Shown: positions 6,901-15,900 of the stretch, piece after piece
How positions within the stretch are numbered: position 1 is the first letter of the stretch
How the letters are laid out: each line of letters begins with the position of its first letter
Source of the DNA: a virus
Virus record (IMG/VR): IMGVR_UViG_3300012920_000292
Coordinates: 1 to 22,868 of that record
Direction: 5' to 3' (one strand)
Length of the DNA stretch: 22,868 nucleotides
Translations under genes and position numbers: made by a program
Notes under the pieces: generated by a model
The model's database searches: none
Told to the model about the DNA's origin: nothing
Seen by the model: the letters and a program-made list of their open reading frames with translations, nothing else

Positions 6901-9900
6901 TATGTAACAACAATAGATCAGGATTCATTTAGATTATCATCTGTTGGGGTTAGTTCTGATAAGGAATTTTTCTACAGAACTAAACAATATGTTAATTTAG
7001 AATCTGTTGGGGTAGGAACTCACGTATTTAACTATCCTGATATAGCAGTTACTGTTTCTGGTGAGGTAGGAATTTCATCCATTGGGTTAGAGACCTTTAA
7101 AGCAGAAATAGAACCTATTTTTAGAGGATCTATAACAGATGTTCATATCGAAAACGGAGGAGTTGGATATGGTTCATCTGAAATTTTAAATTATCAGCAT
7201 CAACCACAAATTACAGTTCAGCAAGGAAAAAATGCTCAGGTAAAACCAGTTATTTCAAATGGAAGAATTTCGCAGGTTATTGTTCTGAATTCTGGATCAG
7301 ATTATACGTCAACTCCTGACATCATAATTGATGGACCTGGTGTGGGTGCGGTTCTAGTTCCTATCATGGAAAATAGAACACTCTCTGAAGTAAAAGTAAT
7401 AGAACCTGGTGGAGGATATACTGAAGAAGATACGGTCATCACAATTTTGGATCCAGGTGAAAATGATAATGATCCTATTTTTACCTCAAAACTTAAAACT
7501 TGGAATGTAAACTTATTCCAAAAGAATTTCCCATATTTTGATGCTGATGATGGAGTTATTGTATCGGGGACTAATGAACTTCAATATTCACATGTATATG
7601 CTCCTAGAGTTTTCAGAGAATCTAATTATGCAGTAGATTCTGAAGGAAATATTCAATATGGTGAAAGTGATCTTAAGAGAGTTAACAGTATTGAGGTAAA
7701 ATCAACAAAACACTCACCAATTTTAGGATTTGCGTATGATGGAAATCCAATTTATGGACCATATGGTTATTCTAGAAAAAATGGTGGAGTTGTTGACGCA
7801 ATGAAATCTGGATATTCTTTGGATCTCAAACCCAATAGACCATCCACTTCTATTTTCCCAGAGGGATTTTTCATTCAAGATTATACGCATAAAGATGTGT
7901 CTGATGAAAGTGTTCTTGATGAAAATAACGGAAGATTCTGCATAACACCAGATTACCCACAAGGAACTTATGCATACTTTATGACAATCAATGATTCTTT
8001 TGCAGAATCATCTGGGGTATTTGAAAAATATAAAAAACCAGTATTCCCTTATATTATTGGGCATAATTATTACTCTGTTCCAATTGAGTTTAATTTCTTA
8101 AATTCATCTGTTCAGGATCAATATTCATTTGAATCTAGTGATTTACGTCGAAACACTGATCCACTCAATCTTATTGAGGAAGACTCAGAATATCCGTATA
8201 TTTTCATTCCAAACAAGTTAAATCAAACTGTAACTGTAACTTCTACTGCACCTGGAACCGTTAATGGAGTTGGTATTGTTACTGCTGGAGATGGATATAA
8301 GGTAGGTGAAAGTTTATTATTTGACAATGATGGCACGGGTGGTGATAGTGCATTTGCTAGGATCAGTAGAGTCAAAGGTAAATCTGTAGATCGCATTAGT
8401 GTTGCTAGCAGCATCATAGAAAATGTAGAAATTTATCCTGGTTCTAAATCTGGAGAATATGAAATTGTTAGTGCTCATCCTCACAAATATCTCAACACTG
8501 AGATAGTTTCTATCTCTGGAGTATCAACAACAGGAACTGGAATTGAGGGATCTTTCCTAGCTGGAGTATCCACTAGCAGATTCACCATCGCAGGTGTAGG
8601 AACAACGGGAGTTGCGATCGGAACAGATGGTGTAACTGGACTTGTAACTTTCTTCAATTTAGTAGGTGATCTGTCTTCTGATAAAATCAGAGAGAATGAT
8701 ATCATTTCTGCAGGAACTGAAAGAGTTAAAGTTCTTAATGTAGACAAGTTATCTTCTAGAATAAGAGTTTTGAGGGCAGTTGATGGAACTGTTTCAACTT
8801 CACATACAATTGGTAAGTACATATATGAAGATCCTAGAAGATTGACTGTTAAAGTAGGATATAAAACCGATTACAATTATAGACTTAATGAGCAAGTATA
8901 TTTCAATCCCGTTGAAACCGTTGGACTTGGAACTACTGCCGGAGTTGGAATAGGAACAACTATTTCTTTCTCTAACCCTGGGGCAGGAATAACTCAAAAA
9001 TTCATTCCAACAAAATCACTTTACTTTAGAGGACATAACTTTAAAACAGGAGATTTAGTAACCTATTCACCAGGTAGTGGTGGAACTGGACTATATGTTG
9101 AAGATGAAAGCAATGCTGGAATTGGCACAACATTAACAAATGGAGAGCAATTCTTTATTGCGAAGATAAATGATGATCTCATTGGTATCGCAACCGTAAG
9201 AGTTGGTTTAGGAACAACTGGGACCTTTGTAGGGGTTGCTGATAGGAATTCCTCAACACTGTTCATAAAAGGAGTAGGAATAGGTGATACTCATAGTTTC
9301 ACTACGAATCACACTATTATAACAGGCACCTTAAACAAAAATACAGTTACTGTATCTACAGCATCGACTCATGGATTGAGCAGTCCACATAAAGTTGATG
9401 TATTTGTAAATCCTGCTGATACTAAAACTGTAACGTTTAAGTATGATGACTTTAATAGAAGAATTATTGTTAATCCTTTAGATTTTACGAACACTGGTGT
9501 AAATACCTCTAATGGAAATATTACACTTACTGATCATGGATTCAAAGGTGGAGAAAAAGTAGTATATACTGCTACAGATGTTTCAGAGGGTCTTACAGAT
9601 AATTCAATCTATTACATTACAAGAATTGACAGAAATACTGTTAGATTGTCAAATTCATATTATGACACTACATTAGATGATCCCATTACCGTTGGAATTG
9701 CAAGCACTGGAACATCTGGTGGAACTATTAGTCCAATTAATCCACCATTAACATTCTACAAAAATTCTACAATAACATTTGATCTTTCTGACACATCTCT
9801 TGGATTTACTAAATTTGGAACGACTTATCCTGCATTTGATTTAAATTTCTACACAGATAAAAACCACACTCAAATTTGGGAAAAATCATCTGATAGTACA

Positions 9901-12900
9901 ACTTTTGAACATGTAAAATCAGGAAAAGTTGGAACTGCTGGTGGAAAATCTGTTTTATCAGTAACAGATAATATTCCAGAGGTTTTATACTACAAGTTTG
10001 ATCTTGTATATGATGCAGATTTACCAGAAGTAAAATCTGAAGTATTTGTTGATAGTGAAGTTGTTTCTGGAACTGAATTAAATGTAAAAGAAAGTAAGTT
10101 TAATGGAAACCATCCAATAATTGTAACAACTCCCACTGCGTTTACTTATACCTTGGGTGAAAAACCCGAAGCAGTTTCTTATGCAGCAACAACATCATCT
10201 CAAATCAATTACGAAACAGATTGTGATCATACCGATGGACCTGTTGCAAAGGTACAAATAATCAATCCAGGTAGAGGTTATCTCTCTCTTCCAGGTATAA
10301 CCACTGTAGATGTAACTGCTGGATCAGGTGCCGTATTTGAAGCAACTAGTTCCACTATTGGAATAATCAAGTCAACAAAGATAGATGATATTGGATTTAA
10401 TTTCCCAGCAGATAATACATTAAAACCAAGACTTCTCTTCCCACAAGCAGTCAAGATTAACGCACTATATTCATTTGATGAGATTGGAATTTCTTCGTTT
10501 GGAAGAGGATTTAGTTTACCTCCAGAACTTATTGTTGTTGATGGTTCTACCAAGAAGGTTGTTGATGATGTTATCTTAAAGATGACACCTGGAGACAATA
10601 GAGTTACCATTATTAAAAATACAAATAGACTTTCAGGTGTAACTCCATCAATTATTCCAACACTTACTGACTCTGGTGTTGGCATTACTACTATTACATA
10701 TGATTCTTCTACTAAACTTGCAACAGCAAAGTTAGCTGTTGGGTTTAGTACAGTTAATATTTTCCCATTTACTGCTGGTGATAAACTTTTGGTGGAAAAT
10801 ACCAGTGTTGGTGTAGGGTCAACTGGAAAAGGGTTTGATTCTAAAAATTACAATTACAAGTTATTTGATGTTGTTGGTGTTGTAGAAAATCTTGGTGGAA
10901 TTGGATTTGTTACCTTTAGTATGGATGGATTCATCAATCAAGGTGAAACTCCTGGACAATACAATACAGTTAATTCTGCAGGCAGAATAACTGCACAAAA
11001 ACATTTTCCAATCTTTGATGTAGTTACAGAAACAAGTAATTATATTCTTGGAGAAGAAGTTAAATCAAATTCTGCAACAGGAACTGTTGAAAAATGGAAT
11101 GCCCAATTAGGACTTTTACATATTTCTTCAACTGATAATTTTGTTGTTGGAGAAGAAATTACTGGACAATCATCCAGTGTTGTTGGAATAGCAACTACAA
11201 TTAAAGCATTTGAAACTTACATTGATTATGATTCTTCATCTAAAGTGAATATTGGATCACAAACTAAATCTGGATTTTTAAACAATAACCTTCAAAGAGT
11301 TCAAGATAATGATTATTATCAAAACTTCTCATATTCTCTGAAATCCGAAATCCCATATGATGAATGGAATGACGTAGTTTCTTCACTCAATCACACTTTA
11401 GGATTTAGAAAGTTTGCAGATTATCAATTAGAGTCTACTACTGATACTAGTCAGATGAATGTTGGAATAGCATCTGATGGAATTTCTATAGTTAATCACA
11501 TCGATTCTTTTGGAAATCTTCATTGTGTTCATGACTTTGATTTAGCAACGGAGAACAGCATTGGATCTCCATTTATATCTGATCAAATTATATTCAAAAA
11601 CAGAATCCTTACAGATTATTTTGAATCAATTGGAAATAGAGTTCTGTCTATTGATGACATCAGTGGTCAATTTAACAGTGATCCAAGACCAACTCCTTTT
11701 AGTGTTGTAGACACGTTTGATCTTGATGCAATAAAATCTCAAAAGTATATCACTTATATAAGAGATAAAAGATTTAGAGGACAAAGACAATTAATGATTG
11801 TTGATTTAGTTCATAATGGATCTGTTGGATTCTTAAATCAATATGGTAGAGTAGAGTCAACCTATGATCAAGGATCGTTTGATTTTAGTATTTCTGGAAC
11901 TGAAGGACAATTATTATTCTATCCAACTAAATCATCAGTTAATGATTATGATCTTACGACACTTTCATACAATTTAAGTGGTATTGCTACCGGAATTGGG
12001 ACAACTACATTTGGTTCAGTCGCAAAGATTGAAACTAAGAGCACTGAGATTTCGTCTGGATCTGATGCTACCATTGTCTCAATTGCAAACACATACACTT
12101 CAACCAAAGTGTTGGTCAATATAACTCCTGACATTAATAAAACTAATCTATATGAGATGGTTGAATTAAATGTTATTAATGATGGAACAACTATTGATTT
12201 ACTTGAATTTGGCAGATTGACTGCTGAAGGTGTAACAGCAGCATCTTCTTCTGGATTAGGAACTTACTCTGCAAGTGATGATGGTTCTAATTTAAATATT
12301 ACTTTCCATCCAGGTGTAGGAATTGCAACCACAGGTGCTGTCAATACAGTTTTTGTTGGTCTTGCAACTCATACATCGACAGGAATATCTACAACCAATA
12401 TAATACGAGCAACACTTGATGCTAGAACAACATCAATATCTGCATCAGGATCTCCTGGAGTTACCACAATTTCTGATTATGCCACTGATGATGATGGAGG
12501 ATACTTCATTGTTCAAGTGACTGATACTACTAATAATAGAATTCAGTTGTCTGAGGTTGTTGTAGTTGACAATTTTGTAGATGCTGCAAATCCATATGAC
12601 ATCTATTTTGCTGAATACGCAAATCTAGAGAGCTCTGCTGGTCTAGGAACCATGGGTGCTGCTATTGACTCCAACGGAAAAGCATCTCTTACGTTTACAC
12701 CAATTCCTAGTATTGATACAGTAGTCACTGTATTTAAAAATTCTCTTAGACTTGATGTTTTAAATGAAAATAACCCAAGTTCAATTGACTTTACAAATGG
12801 ATCTATTATTACTGAACTTGGTTCATATACAGGAACTGATAGTGACATTAAGAGAGAGTTTGGATTAACGCACAAAACTGATGGAATTTTTGAAAGATAT

Positions 12901-15900
12901 TTCTTAGGAAATAACTCTACAATTGTTGATATTGATGCAGATACAATTAAAATTCCTAATCACTTCTTTGTATCTGGTGAAAAAATTTCATATAATCACG
13001 TTGGTACAGCAGCATCTGCTATTGGTATCGCAACAACTAGTTTTGTTGGAGCAGCAAACACCACATTCCTCCCAGATGAAAATCTCTATGCAGTTAAAAT
13101 TGATGACAATTTAATTAAAATTGCAACAAGTGCAGAAAATGCACTTAAGAGCACTCCAGTCGTAGTAGATCTTGAAAGTGTTGGTATTGGAACTTCGCAT
13201 AGATTTGTAGCAACAAATCAAAATTCAAAGGTAGTTGTTGCTATTGATAATGTGATTCAATCTCCAGTTGTTTCTACTGCAGTTACAACTGGATTGTCTA
13301 CAAACTTTAGCGCACTTGCAGAAATTATTGAGTTTACAGGCATAACGTCATTCTTTGGTGCGGACTTAATTAAGATCGGCAATGAGATAATGAAGATTGA
13401 AGGTATCGGAATAGGTAAAACAAATGCTATAAGAGTTCGTAGATCTTGGTTAGGAACACCATCTGGTGTAGGAAATACATTTGATTTGGTTACTAAAATT
13501 TCTGGTAACTATAATATCGTTAATAATCATCTCAATTTTTCTGAAGCACCTTTTGGCAATACTCCAATTGGAACTGCCACTAATCCCCCAGATGAAAGAG
13601 ATTGGACAGGAATTACAAGTTCCTCTACTTTCCAAGGTAGATCCTTCATGAAGTCTGGATTGGAAAATGGATCAGATGCATCATATTCTAAGAATTATAT
13701 CTTTGATAACGTGTCTGACCAATTCACTGGAACTCAAAACGAGTTTGCATTAAAACAAGAAGGTTCTAACATTACAGGAATTGTTGATGAGAATGCTATA
13801 ATTCTCGTAAATGATATTTTCCAAGTTCCTGGATCTCAAGAAGATTATACACTCCAACAATCCTCTGGTATTACTTCAGCAACTTTTGTTGGAACTTTAC
13901 CACAATCTCCTCTTGGATCAGATGTTGGTATTTCCAGTTTCCCTAAAGGTGGAATTATAGTTTCTGTTGGATCTTCTGAAGGATTTGGATATCAACCTTT
14001 AGTTGCTGCTGGAGGAACTGCTATAGTATCTGCTGCAGGAACTATTGAATCTATCAGCATTGGCAACAGTGGATCTGGTTATAGATCTGGTATTCAAACC
14101 ACCGTTAACGTTGGTGTTGGTACGTCTAGTACTGGAACTGGAAATATTGAATTTATCGGAACTGCTGCAATTGAAGGTGGACATATTGTAAGTATTGCAA
14201 TTACAAATCCTGGAACTGGATATACTGCAACCAACCAACCATTCGTTGTAATTGATGATCCTCTCTCATATTCAAATATGAGTTTGCATTATAGTTCTTC
14301 TTCTCCCTCAGGAGTTGGAACTGAGGCAACAGTTGATATTGTTGTTGGACAGGGTTCAAGTGTTATTGATTTTGAAATAGTCAATTCTGGATATGGATAC
14401 GGTAACGATCAGATTTTAACTGTTGCTATCGGTGGAACAATAGGCATTCCAACTACACCTTCTTATTCTGGAAATGAATTCCAACTTACTATTGATGAAG
14501 TAATTAGTGATGAATTCTCTGGATGGTCTTTAGGTACTTTACAAATTCTTGATTCCATCGATGAATTTATTGATGGTGCAACAAGAGAATTTACCTTGAA
14601 GAATGGTGGATCAATTATTTCTATCGTGTCTTCACCAGGATCAAAAATCGATGTACAAGACGTTCTTCTCGTATTCGTAAATGATGTATTACAAGTTCCT
14701 GGTGTTGGATATGAATTTACAGGTGGTAGTATTATAACCTTCTCTGAAGCATTAAAAGTTGGTGATAAAGCAAAGATTATCTTCTACAAAGGAAATGGTG
14801 ATAGTGATGTCATCTTCAGAAATGTTATTGAAACTGTAAAGAGAGGAGACACTTTACAACTAGAACCTTTCTCTGATCAACCAGATTACTTGGAAGAAGA
14901 TGTAAGAAGTGTATTTAATATCTTATCTACAGGAACTGTTGAGACTAATGCATATCATGGTCCAGGAAAAACTGAAGATGTAACTTTGGTCAGACCTGTA
15001 ACCTGGTGTAGACAAACTGAAGACAAAATTATTGATCAAATTCCACAGGGCAAAAATAGAGAACTCTATGAACCAGTAATTAATCCAAGTGCATACATCA
15101 TTAAATCTGTTGGAGTTGGATCTACTGCAATTTATGTGGACACTCTAAGACCTCTATTTGACGGTAGAAATGAAGCAAGCACACTAACTTTCCAAAACAA
15201 AATTAAGTTTATTGCTCAAGAGCAAAAATCTGGTGCTGCTGGAACTGCTGTGGTGTCTGGACTTGGAACTATTTCCTCTGTCGTCATCTCCGATGGTGGA
15301 ATTGGATACTCTACAGCAACAGTAAGTTTCGGTTACACTTCTGCATCAAGAGCATTTGGTTCTGTGAGCATTAGTGCAGGTGGAACTGTAACAGGTGTTG
15401 CAATTACTGATCCTGGGGTTGGTTATACTAACACAAATCCACCAACGGTTCTTTTCTCTCCTCCTGGATACACAGAGGAAGAGGTTTCTGTTAATACCTA
15501 CAGTGGAGACAATGGTATTATCGTAGGATTTGGAACTACATCTGTAGGAATTGGAACTACTCAATTAATCTTTGATGTTCACATTCCATATGACTCATTC
15601 CTCAGAGATAGCAATCTCACAGGAACAGCAGTTACTATTACATCTATTCAACAGTATGATTACTTTATGGTAAGAAAATCTAATGTTGGTGTTGCAGTAA
15701 CAACAGTGACATCATTTGATGATACTGGAAGTATCGTGGGTGTTGGAACCTCATTTGCAGATAATGTTTATCAAGTTGCTAGAATTGAAGGTTTAACAAC
15801 TAGTGTTTCTGGAGTTACGACCAATGTTAAGAGATTGTTTGTTGACGTAGATCAATTTGCAGAGGGTTACTCTGGAATAACAACATCTGGAGATGGATTT

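Larger units (their letters stand above)
5743..13218 (+). repeat. Six dispersed HGF/TGD modules in the giant protein
   Basis: Each has a signature [HN]-x-[FY]-x-[TSG]-G-[DE]-x-[VI]-x-Y (relaxed in copy 2), then 15-60 variable residues, a strand [YF]-[YF]-[VI]-x-x-[IV]-[DN], often R-L-S, and a closing V-G-[VI]-G-x-x-H-x-F. Signatures begin at residues 600 (HGFYTGDAIYY), 848 (HKFRNAEQVIY), 959 (HDYNTGEIIKY), 1697 (HNFKTGDLVTY), 1864 (HGFKGGEKVVY) and 3006 (HFFVSGEKISY). Copies 2 and 3 are close neighbours; the others are separated by other modules. They are diverged, so they are old duplications. Confidence 0.65.

Noticed and set aside
8481-8822. 113-aa minus-strand open frame
   Set aside because: Antisense shadow of the GVGTT/GIGT-rich part of the giant gene; Val-Pro-Thr-rich low-information translation.
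9742-10011. Auxiliary metabolic gene of the plastocyanin type
   Set aside because: The cupredoxin-like segment is internal to a structural protein and lacks the copper ligands, so it cannot work as an electron carrier.
10278-10685. 135-aa minus-strand open frame
   Set aside because: Lies fully inside the giant gene; rich in Val, Pro, Ser and Ile as expected from the complement of its Gly/Thr/Asp-rich codons. No own promoter, Shine-Dalgarno or domain.
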